A stretch of DNA of 64,000 nt from Daphnia carinata (taxonomy: Eukaryota > Arthropoda > Branchiopoda > Diplostraca > Daphniidae). The stretch covers positions 2,852,001 through 2,916,000 of the forward strand of contig NC_081335.1 in NCBI RefSeq assembly GCF_022539665.2, written 5' to 3'. Each line of letters opens with the position of its first letter. The stretch's first letter is position 1. The notes below the pieces were generated by a model, which was not told where the DNA came from, did not search any database, and saw only the letters and a program-made list of their open reading frames with translations. A program made the position numbers and the translations under genes. Below are positions 50,524 through 60,751 of the stretch, in pieces.

Positions 50524-51483
50524 ATGGCTACTCCATTCCGTTTCCAACCTGGTAAGGCCCTAGTGGCCAAGGTGACGACGCACTTACAAAAAGATGCTTC
50601 CAAATTGGTCAACGTACTTTACTTTCTAGCCAGTAACGAACACGGAAGACAGTGCATCAAGGTACTGGAGAGTTTTTTGGATAACCATGATGCATTTGGC
50701 AATTTACTCGAGTTACTAGCAAAAGATATCGACTATCTGGAAAAAAACCCTGCTTACCCGATGGCTGCAATTTGGAAAACTGTCCGGCCAACTAATGCCA
50801 ATCGTATCGGGAGGGCCCAGCGGTTTGAATTTCGACTTTTTCTTGCCAACAAAGAACGATATGAGATTATAATTCTATGCATGCTCCTAGCCATCTTGAC
50901 GAGGCTGAATGTATTAACCCCTGAGATTTTGTCAAATTTAGTACCCGCTTCATTCAACATTTATCTGCCGGTTAATCTTCCGTTAACAGAAATTATAAAA
51001 ATGTCACAAGAGCTGTCCGGAGATCGGTATGAAATCGCCGCAGGCCTTGTCTTTTTTGTGTATGATGCTTGGCAAAACAAGAACCGATGGCACAACTCCG
51101 AAATATCTGGAATACGTTGCATCAAGAACACTGTAGACAGTTTTTTCGAGTTGGGAGCTGGAGCAACGGGATTACATGGAGGAGAATACTTCGGCAACGC
51201 CATTGCAAATGCTAAAATCGTCCCTTTAGTCGGAGGACTCGGCACGGGCTTGGCTTCAATTGTTTTGGGTGGAACTCTGTGCGATAGGTTCACCCAACAT
51301 ATTTTCAATCTACCGAAAGACGAATCACTAGAAAATATATGTCACCATCTTGGCATACTATGGACAGCATCAAACAACGAAATCAATTTACGTTACATCC
51401 ACTGGGCCCATCAATCTTGTGGAAGTCCTGAAAACTGGCAAAAATTTAAGATTCATCCTATCCAACGCCTTATAATTTCATGA
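50524..51483 (+). CDS. Gene B1: Gly-zipper protein with HPD-less J-like C-terminus
   Basis: A single-exon frame of 319 residues. Residues about 11-75 (KVTTHLQKDASKLVN to LLELLAKDIDYLEKN) match the N-terminal module of the A genes. The middle has a hydrophobic helix (EIIILCMLLAILTRLNVLT) and a conserved region LSGDRYEIAAG..FFVYDAWQNKNRW. Residues about 211-250 are a glycine-zipper (GAGATGLHGGEYFGNAI, KIVPLVGGLGTGLASIVLGG). Residues about 266-315 resemble a J domain: LGI then ASNNEINLRYIHWAH, as in LGV..AS..EI..AYR..A. The HPD tripeptide needed to stimulate Hsp70 is HQS here. Membrane association is likely; function is unknown. A poly(A) signal AATAAA lies at 51595-51600. B2 at 55996 is a close paralogue. 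Confidence 0.72.
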   Translation: MATPFRFQPGKALVAKVTTHLQKDASKLVNVLYFLASNEHGRQCIKVLESFLDNHDAFGNLLELLAKDIDYLEKNPAYPMAAIWKTVRPTNANRIGRAQRFEFRLFLANKERYEIIILCMLLAILTRLNVLTPEILSNLVPASFNIYLPVNLPLTEIIKMSQELSGDRYEIAAGLVFFVYDAWQNKNRWHNSEISGIRCIKNTVDSFFELGAGATGLHGGEYFGNAIANAKIVPLVGGLGTGLASIVLGGTLCDRFTQHIFNLPKDESLENICHHLGILWTASNNEINLRYIHWAHQSCGSPENWQKFKIHPIQRLIIS

Positions 51484-52119
51484 AAAAATTCCGTACTAAA
51501 CAGTCCTTCACCCCTATCTATAACCACCACCGTTGTTTGTCCTTTAGTTCTCCATTGTTTTGTAAACTGGCTCCATTGTAAATGAAAGGACTTCAATAAA
51601 AGTTTGTAATAGTCAACACTGATCAAACCTTTTGCTGTCATCTTTCAAATCTTGATTTACTTTTCTTTGAAGAACAGAAACGTTTTGTCGTCTGCTTTGT
51701 CATTCTGGCCGTTTTCTTGAAACAGAAAGAATTGAGCGGGGTAAACGGCATAAGAAAGAAACAGGAAGAAAAAAAAGTTATGTGAGTTAAATAAGTTTAT
51801 ATGAATGGCTGTTGGACAGTATACCAGCGGCTATAATCTCTGACGAAATAGTCGAAGTAGTCGAACGGAACTGCTTTGTTAAGTTCAGACGACGCAACTG
51901 TTTTTAGAAGCCTTCTCAACAAGTGGACCGCTTGCAAAAGAAAAACGTAATCTTTGTATACAGTCATTTGATCAATTCAAGGGCTCAGAGAAAATCATCA
52001 ATGGAATCAGATCAGTTGATGCACATCCTTCTTTGGATGAAGAGGCCCAACCTCAACTCAAGTGTGTAACCTTTTCGTATGCTGTAAAACGTGGGCGTGT
52101 AATTTTTACAAAGAAGAAA
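51484..52119. other. Spacer of unit 1, shared with unit 3
   Basis: Closely matches 56953-57606. The last part (from about 51980) is open in frame with the tetraspanin start and is conserved between copies, so it may hold a coding 5' extension. Confidence 0.55.
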
Positions 52120-52628
52120 ATGCAGATGAGAAAACAAACAGCCATTAAATGGTGTGCCTTATTCATTCGCATTTTTGCGACTGGGTTGAGTTATCAACAG
52201 TGAAATTTTATTACCTTTACCAATAAATGAGCATTGCTACAACTGCGATTCTTATTTGTATTTGTGTTAACAATTTCAAACAGGTTATTGGAGCAGTTAT
52301 CTTGGCTGTTTCTCTGCGAATCGTTTTTGACAACGATTATAACTATTTACTATTCCATGGTAGCGGGAACTACATGGCCAGACACGTGTTGGTGGCGGCA
52401 GGAGTGTCATTGATGATTGTCAGTTTCATTGGATGCATTGGGGTCGTCAAAGGGAATCCTCCTCTTCTCGGTTTGGTATATGCCCCTTTTCTATTGAAAG
52501 CAAAGACCAAGTTCGTGTATTAACATTTTCGTTTTTAGGAAGTCTTTTGTCTCGTCCTTCTCGTGGCAGTTCAGTTAACTATTGGTAGAGTGGCTTACGA
52601 CGAACTGGCCCCGTTTCACGAAAAAGTT
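52120..52628 (+). pseudogene. Truncated tetraspanin copy
   Basis: Corresponds to exons 1-3 of the intact tetraspanin at 57607, at high identity. Exon 1 is 52120-52182, and the donor that reads GGG|GTGAGT in the intact gene is GGGTTGAGT here, so it is probably unusable. Exon 2 is 52284-52475 and exon 3 starts at 52539. Similarity stops abruptly at about 52628 (CACGAAAAAGTT), in the middle of exon 3. The large extracellular loop with its CCG motif and the fourth membrane helix are therefore missing. What follows is ARL4 3'-flank-like sequence. The break and the donor change both argue for a dead copy. Confidence 0.75.
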
Positions 52629-52649
52629 TTGCACTGTTGTTTTCAAATA

Positions 52650-52827
52650 AAGTTTTGTTTCTTTTTTCTCTGTCGTGTCTTCACGTGTATGTGTGTGTGT
52701 GTTTCGTTTGTTTGTACATGTAAAAGCGTGCGTGTTGTAGCCTAAAAGCCAATGTGATACAAAGAAGAAAACGGCAAAAAAAATAATAAGATAACGATAT
52801 ACGAAAAGAAAAAATACAGTGTCTGTT
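52650..52827 (+). repeat. ARL4 3'-flank segment inserted at the unit 1/2 border
   Basis: Near-identical to 25463-25637. It sits exactly where the tetraspanin copy is cut off, and unit 2 begins about 15 bases after it (52842). A retro-inserted mRNA tail, a repeat present in both places, or repair-linked filler DNA are all possible; no poly(A) tail is attached. Confidence 0.75.
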
Positions 52828-53237
52828 ATATAAAAGTTTTGCACTTTCCGTCAAATTTTAACGGAATATCATTGCTGTGGTTAGTTGGTGTTATAAAAAA
52901 CAGTCAGTGCTACAAGATAAAGCGGCAGAATGGGGACGAATAACATTTTTCTGCGAAGTGAAATGTAAAACGCATGTCATAAATACCCTCAAGTTTATCT
53001 GTCGCAATACTAGGTCATAAAATGGAAAACAAAAACTATCATAGCTGGAATCGGTGCTTGGGAAATCGATTTTGATGTAATTAGCGTAATAAGCTTGAGT
53101 ATGGTGAAATTTTCTGTCGTTGGCTTTTGCAGAGAACGACGCAATACTTGTTATCGTCAAAAATCCTTATTATGATACGCAACAGCGATATAGGAACTAG
53201 TTAATCTAAAGCTTGATGCCAGAGTGGTCTGTGAAAA

Positions 53238-53693
53238 ATGGTTGATCAAAAAGTCGAGGAAAAAATCGAGAAACATTTAAGAGATTCACCCGAAAAAAAG
53301 GCGAAGGTCATCAAGTTCCTTAAAAACCCAGAAAACGCGGATAACAATGTCATTTTGGAAGCTTGTATAGGTATAGACCAAACTTTCGAAGCTCTTGTCG
53401 ACAAAATAGTGAAAGAAGTTGACAAACCTGTAATTCAGCAGAAATCCTCGGCTGCAATTAAGCTAAAACCCTCGGCTGGAAAGGCGGAAGGACAACTCAG
53501 GGCTATTCCTGATTGCCAAACATCCAATAATACTGCATCACCGTGGATCGGCAAAGATGCAATCATAAGAGTTACTGGAAAATTAGTTGGTGCTATTGTG
53601 GGTACTGCTATTTCACCTGGAATTGGAACCGTTCTTGGAGGAGTTGTTGGTGGCCAACTGTCAACATCTCTTGCTGGCACGATTCAGAGTTAG
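53238..53693 (+). CDS. Gene A2: helical module plus Gly-zipper tail
   Basis: Single-exon paralogue of A1, 151 residues, starting MVDQKVEEKIEKHL. The helical module (KVIKFLKNPENADNN) and the zipper (GKLVGAIVGTAISPGIG, then GGVVGGQLSTSLAG) are intact. The linker differs from A1: it lacks the VPEGRLEA pair and has a Lys/Ser/Ala-rich stretch. Conserved NNTASPW precedes the tail. In unit 2 no gene B or tetraspanin follows. Confidence 0.65.
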   Translation: MVDQKVEEKIEKHLRDSPEKKAKVIKFLKNPENADNNVILEACIGIDQTFEALVDKIVKEVDKPVIQQKSSAAIKLKPSAGKAEGQLRAIPDCQTSNNTASPWIGKDAIIRVTGKLVGAIVGTAISPGIGTVLGGVVGGQLSTSLAGTIQS

Positions 53694-54582
53694 GCAACGC
53701 TGATCGTCCATACACAGCACATGACGAAAATTTGAAGTGTGTAGTGTATTCAACGGAACACGTTACAACTCCATAACGCATTTATATTTTATACATGTAT
53801 TTGAAATATCACGTCTTAACCAAAAATATTTTACGAAAAGTATGTGTTTTACGTAGCAGTTGTGGTTGTTTTCAAAAATAATTTCACTTTAGAGATAAAA
53901 ACGTAATCTAGTTTAACCGTCAAGCTCATAAACATGCAACACCTTGAACGGGATAATGTCGAGAAACTTCGAGAAAGAAATTTATTTGTTCAAAATGGTT
54001 AAGGCTGATAAACAATAAAACTAAAGTTTTGACGATTGTAGTCTACCTCAGATTGGTTGCACAATTGAAGCTTGATACACATGAAACGTAAGAGCGAAAC
54101 AAATGCTTGCTCAACATTTTGGTAGAGCAAAGTATTAATGTTTATCATGCTAAAAGTCAATTTTTTATCGTTTGAGAGTTTTTCTTATGTGCGTCGATTG
54201 AGATAAAAACTTTCTCTGGATTTTCTTTTTAGTTCGACCCAAAGACTAGTCGGTTCAGGTTGTCTTAAGTTAGGTATGGCAAATACAGTAAGGCTCCACA
54301 AAACGGGACGCCTGCGAAAGGGGAAATCTCGCAAAACGGGAAGAGGGGCTGCTCGCACCAAATGTCCGCCTTAGGGCATTTTCTCGATATGTTGGCGGTA
54401 GATTTAAACTCTGGGTAGTGCACTGCAGCGTGAATGAATGTGCAGGCCTACACTATACTGACGGTATAGAAAGTCGGTGACTTACCGCAACATTCCTATG
54501 CTTTAAACATGCTTGTTAAGTTTAACAAGGTTTAGCATTAGGGGAAATAGGGGAATGTAGTACACTGCATATGTTTCCGGTC
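53694..54582. pseudogene. Unit 2 remnant: B leader without B body
   Basis: The spacer words of units 1 and 3 continue up to GGTTCAGGTTGTCTTAAGTT and an ATG at 54276, exactly where gene B starts in the other units. From there the sequence is unrelated: a 32-residue basic frame (MANTVRLHKTGRLRKGK, ending TAG at 54374), then about 200 bases of other DNA, then unit 3 begins. The B and tetraspanin segment has been deleted or replaced. I do not claim the 32-residue frame is expressed. Confidence 0.6.
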
Positions 54583-54986
54583 AAATCTTAACAGAATATC
54601 ATCCCTATGGTTAGTTGATGTTATAAATGACAGTCAGTGCTACAAGATAAATCGGCGGAATGGAGACAAATAACATTTTCGTGCGAAGGGAAATTTAAAA
54701 CGCATGACAAATACCCTCAAGTTTATCTGTAGCAATACTAGATCATAAAATGGAAAACAAAAACTCATAGCTGGAATTGGTGCTTGGGAAATCGACGTTG
54801 ATGTAATTAGCCCAATAAGCTCGAGTATCTTGTGACGAAATTTGCTATGTCGCTTCTCTTGAAATTAAAGTTGCCGAGAACGACGCAATACTAGTGCGTT
54901 ATCGTAAAAAAGTCCTTATTTTGATAGGCAACCGCGATACAGGAACTAGTTAAGCTAAAGGTTGATGCCAGAGAGGTCTGTGAAAA

Positions 54987-55466
54987 ATGGTTGATCAGAG
55001 AGTCAAGGAAAAAATCAAAATTTGTTTACAAAATTATTCGGGAAAAGAAGAAAAATTCGAAAAGATCATCAACTTCCTACAAAAAAGAGAATACGCGGAT
55101 TACAATGTCATTTTGTTAGCTTCTATAGATATTGACATAACTTTTGGAGAGCTTGTCAAAGATTTAGTGGACAAAGTCGACGAGGAAGAACCCTCGTTCT
55201 CGGCTGAGAAACAGAAAGGAACACTCCGAGCTGTTGCGGATTCTGTCCAAATGTCCAATAATACTGCACCACCATGGAGCGGCACGGAAACAGTCGCAAG
55301 AATTACTGGAAAACTTGCTGGTGCTGTAGTGGGCACTGCTATTTTACCTGGATTTGGAACCGTTATTGGAGGATTGGTTGGTGGCCAACTGTCAACATCT
55401 CTTGCTGGTACGATGCAGAGTAAGGCAACGCCGGTCGTCGATACACAGAACATGATGACAACTTAA
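54987..55466 (+). CDS. Gene A3: helical module plus Gly-zipper tail
   Basis: Single-exon paralogue of A1 and A2, 159 residues, starting MVDQRVKEKIKICL. The module (KIINFLQKREYADYN) is followed by an acidic linker, NNTAPPW and the zipper (GKLAGAVVGTAILPGFG, then GGLVGGQLSTSLAG). It extends about 10 residues past A2 (ending VVDTQNMMTT). It sits upstream of gene B2 in the one complete unit. Confidence 0.65.
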   Translation: MVDQRVKEKIKICLQNYSGKEEKFEKIINFLQKREYADYNVILLASIDIDITFGELVKDLVDKVDEEEPSFSAEKQKGTLRAVADSVQMSNNTAPPWSGTETVARITGKLAGAVVGTAILPGFGTVIGGLVGGQLSTSLAGTMQSKATPVVDTQNMMTT

Positions 55467-55995
55467 AATTTAAAGCATTCAATGGAACTCGGTTTCAACT
55501 CCGCTACGTAGTTGAATTTTATGTAAAGTGTAACATATTAACCGAAAATGCTTTATTAAAAATATATGTTCGCAGTTGCAGTTGTAGCTATTTTCAATTA
55601 AATGAATTCCACTTTGCAGATAAAAAGATAATCTAGTTTAACCGTCAAGCTGATAAACATGTAACACCTTGAACGGGATAATGTCTAGAAACTTGGAGAA
55701 TAAATTTATTTGTACAAAATCGTTCAGGCTGATAAACGAGGAAACTAAGGTTTTGACAGCCGTAGTCTACCTCAAATTGGTTGCACAATTGCAGCTTGAT
55801 ACACATGAAACGTAAGAGCGAAATAAATGCTTGCACAACATTTTGGAAGAGCAAAGAACAAACTTTTATCATGTTGAAACTAAATTTTTTATCATTTGAG
55901 AGTTTTTCTTATGTGCATCGATAAACGAGAGCTAATGAAATTTTCTTTTTAGTTTGAGCCAGAAAGCAGTCGGTTCAGGTTGTCTTAAGTTAGGC
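55467..55995. other. A-B spacer of unit 3
   Basis: No gene; carries the same ordered words as the other unit spacers (see 50052-50523). Confidence 0.6.
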
Positions 55996-56952
55996 ATGGC
56001 AGTCCTTGGAGATCAACGTGGTGAGGACATTGTGACCAGGGTGAAGAGGCACTTACGGGACAAGCCTATCAAACTTGCCAAAGTACTTCTTTTTCTAGTA
56101 CGAAACGAACACAGAACACAATGCATCGAGGTTCTGGGAAGTTTTTTGAATGACGATACAACGTTTGGCAATTTAGTCATGTTACTAGCAAAAGATATTG
56201 ACTATCTGGAACAACACCCTGATTACCCGATAGTTGAAATTTGGAAAATTGCCAGACCAACTAATGCCAACCGTAACGAGAAAGCCCAGCGGTTTGATTT
56301 TCAACTTTTTCTTGCCAAGAAAGAACGCTTTGAGCTTATAGTAATATGCATGTTTCTAACTATCTTGACGAGGCTGAATGTATTAACCCCTGAGATTTTG
56401 TCATATTTGGTACCCGCTTTATTCAACATTAATCTGCCCGTTAATCTTCCCTTCACAGACATTATAAAAATGTCACAAGAGCTGTCCGGAGATCGGTATG
56501 AAATCACCGCAGGCTTTGGCTATTTTGTGTACGATGCTTGGCAAAACAAGAACCGATGGCACAGTTCTGAAATATCCGGATTACGTTGCATCAAGAAAAC
56601 TATAGACAATTTTGTCGAGTGGGGAGCTGGGACAACGGGAATATGCGGAGGAGAATACTTCGGCAGCGCCATTGCAAATGCTAAAATCGTCCCTTTCGCC
56701 GGAGGAGTCGGCGCGGGCTTGGCTTCAACGGTTTTGGGTGGAACGCTTTGCGATAGGTTCACCCAGCAGTTTTTCAATCTACCGAAAGACGAAACACTAG
56801 AAAAAGTATGTCACCATCTTGAAATACCATGGAGAGCATCAAACAACGAAATCAATTTACGTTACATCGTCTGGGCCCACCAATCTTGTGGAAGTCCTGA
56901 AAGCTGGCGAAGATTTAAGATTCATCCTATCCAACGTCTTATAATTTCATGA
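55996..56952 (+). CDS. Gene B2: Gly-zipper protein with HPD-less J-like C-terminus
   Basis: Single-exon frame of 318 residues, close paralogue of B1. I start it at 55996 (MAVLGDQRG) because B1 starts at the same point of the shared leader; the frame is open further upstream. Differences cluster in the first 25 residues. The blocks PTNANR, ILTRLNVLTPEILS, SGDRYEI, AWQNKNRWH, the zipper (GGEYFGSAIANAKIVPFAGG) and the C-terminal ASNNEINLRYIVWAHQSCG are all kept. HQS again stands in place of HPD, so the loss predates the duplication. Poly(A) signal AATAAA at 57063-57068. Confidence 0.72.
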   Translation: MAVLGDQRGEDIVTRVKRHLRDKPIKLAKVLLFLVRNEHRTQCIEVLGSFLNDDTTFGNLVMLLAKDIDYLEQHPDYPIVEIWKIARPTNANRNEKAQRFDFQLFLAKKERFELIVICMFLTILTRLNVLTPEILSYLVPALFNINLPVNLPFTDIIKMSQELSGDRYEITAGFGYFVYDAWQNKNRWHSSEISGLRCIKKTIDNFVEWGAGTTGICGGEYFGSAIANAKIVPFAGGVGAGLASTVLGGTLCDRFTQQFFNLPKDETLEKVCHHLEIPWRASNNEINLRYIVWAHQSCGSPESWRRFKIHPIQRLIIS

Positions 56953-57606
56953 AAAAATTCCTTGCTAAACAGTCCTTCACCCCTATCTATACCCACCACC
57001 AGTGCTTGTCCTTTAGTTCTCCATTGCTTTGCAAACCAGCTCCGTTGTAAATGAGGGACTTCAATAAAAGTTGGTAACAGTCAACACTGATCAAACCTTT
57101 TGCTGTCATCTCTCAAATTTTGACTTACTTTTCTTTGAAGAACAGAAACGTTTTGTCGTCTGCTTCGTCATTCGGGCCGTTTTCTTGAACCAGAAAGAAT
57201 TGAGGGGGGTAACATGGATAAAAAAATTGCATAAGAATGAAACAGAAACAAAAAAAAGTTATGTGAGTTTTATAAGTCCATATGAGTGGCTGTTGGGCAG
57301 TATACCAGTGGCTATAACCTCAAAGTAAGTAGTCTAACGGAACTGCTTTGTTAAGTTCAGACGACGCAACTGTTTTTAGAAGCCTTCTCAACAAGTGGAC
57401 CCCTTGCAAAAGAAAAACGTAATCTTTGTATACAGTCATTTGATCGATTCAAGGGCTCAGTCACAGTGGGCTCAGAGAAAATCATCAATGGAATCAGATC
57501 AGTTGATGCACATCCTTCTTTGGATGAAGAGGCCCAACCTCAACTCAAGTGTGTAACCTTTTCGTACGCTGTAAAACGAGGGCGTGTAATTTTTACAAAG
57601 AGGAAA
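56953..57606. other. B-tetraspanin spacer of unit 3
   Basis: Shared with 51484-52119. The frame from about 57466 runs open into the tetraspanin start (DAHPSLDEEAQPQLKC, VTFSYAVKRGRVIFTKRK) and is conserved in the other copy; an extra N-terminal coding part joined to an unseen exon is possible. Confidence 0.5.
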
Positions 57607-58916
57607 ATGCAGATGAGAAAACACACAGCCATTACATGGTGTGCTTTCATTCTCATTTTTGCGACTGGGGTGAGTTTCCAAAAGTGAAATTTGATTACCT
57701 TTACCAATAAATGAGCATTGCTAGAACTGTGATTCTTATTTGTATTTGTGTTAACAATTTCAAACAGGTTGTTGGAGCAGTTATCTTGGCTGTTTCTCTG
57801 CGAATCGTTTTTGACAACGATTATAGCTATTTACTATTCCATGGTAGCGGGAACTACCTGGCCGGACACGTGTTAGTGGCGGTAGGAGTGTCATTGATGA
57901 TTGTCAGTTCCATTGGATGCACTGGCGTCGTCAAAGGGAATCCTCCTCTTCTCGGTTTGGTATATGCCCTTTTTCTATTGAAAGCAAAGACCAAGTTCGT
58001 GTATTAACATTTTCGTTTTTAGGGAGTCTTTTGTCTCGTTCTTCTCGTGGCAGTTCAGTTAACTATTGCTAGAGTGGCTTACGACGAACTGGCCCCGTTT
58101 CACGAAAAAGTTCACCTTGGTATTTTTTGGGCCATTCAGCGTCACTATGGCAATGATGTTGCGAACACCACTGTCATCGACTTGATTCAGCAAGGCGTAT
58201 TATAAACAACAATTTAGAATTTTATTTTTAAAATAATTTTAGTCTGGAATTATTTCAACAGTGGAAATGCTGTGGGCTTAACACGTACGCGAGTTGGTCT
58301 AACTCATTGTACAGCAAAAGACATGTATCTAAAGGGACGTGGCCCACCAGGACTTTCATCGTCCCAAAATCATATTGCATTGACAGGAAATCCGATCTCT
58401 GTGAAGAAATGCATTTGGGTGGAATTCGTATCAACGACACTCCTGTTGGCCAAGTGTTGTTCATGGAGGTATGTTTTGTTAGAATACTGTTTCAGCTCAT
58501 TAAGTTATTTTGGAAACTCTTTGCACAAATACAGGGTTGTGGGCCGAAAGTAATCGAAGCTATTGATTATTATCTCGGTTGGTTATTTGGCGTCGGTGCA
58601 GCCATAGTTTCATTTGAAATTATCGCCACGATTCTTTGTGTGGTGTTACTCTACGAATTCATTAAAAGCGCGTATTTGATCAAATTCAAATCAATCAAAT
58701 CCCCTGAATCAACTGATTTGATGGCTAGGTATGAAAATCATGCTAAATTTGCATTGTACAGAAATATGTTAATCAACAATTCATTAATTATCTAGTAGCG
58801 AACAACCTGGTATTCCTCCGAGAGAAATTCCTATGTCCCATTCGTCAACAACGGCCTACTCATCGACAAGGATATCTACACTTGTTACTGAAAAGGCAAT
58901 TTCTTCCTTAGTTTAA
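57607..58916 (+). CDS. Tetraspanin
   Basis: Six exons (57607-57669, 57768-57959, 58023-58196, 58262-58468, 58535-58728, 58796-58916) give 316 residues in frame. Four membrane helices are seen: around ITWCAFILIFATGVVGAVIL, HVLVAVGVSLMIVSSIGC, FCLVLLVAVQLTIARVAY and WLFGVGAAIVSFEIIATIL. The large extracellular loop has the defining CCG motif (WKCCGLNTY) plus further cysteines (SYC, DLC, and GCG before TM4). Tetraspanins organise membrane microdomains with integrins and other partners; the exact subtype is not clear. The tail is Ser/Thr-rich. A longer N-terminus is possible (see the upstream spacer). It is the only intact tetraspanin of the array and ends the last unit. Confidence 0.85.
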
Positions 58917-60751
58917 AGTCAAGCATCAACAACTTCGCTGGTCAGAAAGCGTCAGTATCTCTGCCTCTCTGGCTGCCTCTACGTATGGAGGAAATGTTTT
59001 AAAACGTTTTAAACCAAATGTAGTCGTTCTAAATTAAGTTAAGGCTAGATGACCTATTTTTAGATGGATTTATCGTAGAGCTCACGTTTCATTTCCAACC
59101 TTAACGTTATACACATTACGCTGGCATCAAGTCCACAACTTTGAACAACGGACATCTGATGCCATTTTGCCAGAGGCATAGCATCCTGTTCAAACGGTAG
59201 TTAATTTTAAACCAGTCGTTTCATCAACGATGGAACTAGCGCCTTTTGAAGATCAAATTTCAACTTTGACTTAGTTCCAGGGAGTAGAAGATTTTGTCGA
59301 ATTCTAACCGCGTAAAGCAGTATATAGGGGTCTCCACTTCCCATCCACTATCGGATTCGGGAGCTCTTGAGTTTCGACCATGTGTTTATTTACATCATTC
59401 TTGAGGCTGGTTCTGTATATGAATATGTCAATTAATCATTCTTTTAAAACAAGTTGCTGACTACGCTGCTGCTCCCAACCCTGCTCGCCGTCGGGCCAGC
59501 CCATCTCTATACGAAAGAAAAATCTTTTTTACAATAAAAATCAGTGTTTTTTGCAGGATACATTTCCGTTCGCTTAAAGCAAATGGAAATTCTCGGTGTC
59601 TTAGGTACGGAGAACGGTAACTTAAATTTAACCATCGCCTGGCAGGGTTATGCAAACAGACCCCGTAAGACAATTGTACGCAGATGAGACAGCCCCAGCC
59701 TGGGTCCCAATCTCCACAAAGTAGGACTATCCCTAAGAGATCTTCTTGGATCTTCTGCCACCTGCTGTTTAGCTTTGGGGTTGCCTCTTCCCCTAAATGG
59801 GCACTTTAGGGAAAAGACCCTTCGCGTCTGGATCTCTTGGTTGCAATCTCAGCGCTGTACTCTTTTCCTTGAGTTTCCCAAAACATAAAAACAAAACACA
59901 GTTTGTTAAATATAGACTTGAATGATTGTTGTATTTTTTTTTTGCTAGTGTTCCACAAAAGGAAATAATAATTGTACTACACAAAATTCGAGCAATTATC
60001 TGGTTTCTGGAAAGGAATTGAGGTAGAAGTAGGGTGCAAACGTAGCAGAAAGTGGTATACTCGAAATTTGTAACATTGAATAGAAAATGGAAAATAAGAA
60101 CCATTCTAAAGTACAGGCTTTTGCGTTAACACGAATTTAAGTTGAATTGTTCAGCAGGTGTTCTCTTAAGACATGGTAACTATCGCTTTCGTCAGTTTTC
60201 AAGCAATATTGTGGTCCATGGGGAGGCAAGTGATCTCCAAGGGGCCAATCTATTCTTGAGGGACAAGAAAATAACGCAGCCTATAAGGACGATCGTTTCT
60301 AATAACCTTGGCTTTTGACGCCTTGGTATAACCCTTCTTTTGTTCTCAGCTGAATTTATTTACGCGCCCAATTTGCTTGCCAGTTTTAAATATATGCTTG
60401 TTTTTAACTTTGCAGAAATTCTGCAAAATCAAAATTGGTTTAACACTAGCAAATCTAAAAACCCTCAAATTACGGTGAAAATGTCATAATCATGGTTGTC
60501 AGCAAGAAAGCGGAGAATCCGAAACAAGACTTGTTCGACATGTTATCGTGGAGTTCGCCGGGCGGGGGAGAATAGGCGGCAACGTCGCCTATGAAATCCC
60601 ATAACAAAATAATTTTGCTTCGGATTTTGGCTGGAACAGTGGCGCGTAAAAATTTCATCTGCTGGGAATCCCTGCAGTAATTCCGTTCAGAGATTTTAAA
60701 TTCATACATATATAAATACATACATTTTAGCGATCGCAAGATTAGACAAAA
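58917..60751. other. Intergenic DNA, no gene recognised
   Basis: No exon chain found. A TATA-like word (GTATATAGGGG) lies near 59320 without a clear gene after it. The last 300 bases are probably the promoter and leader of the AT-hook gene. Confidence 0.5.
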
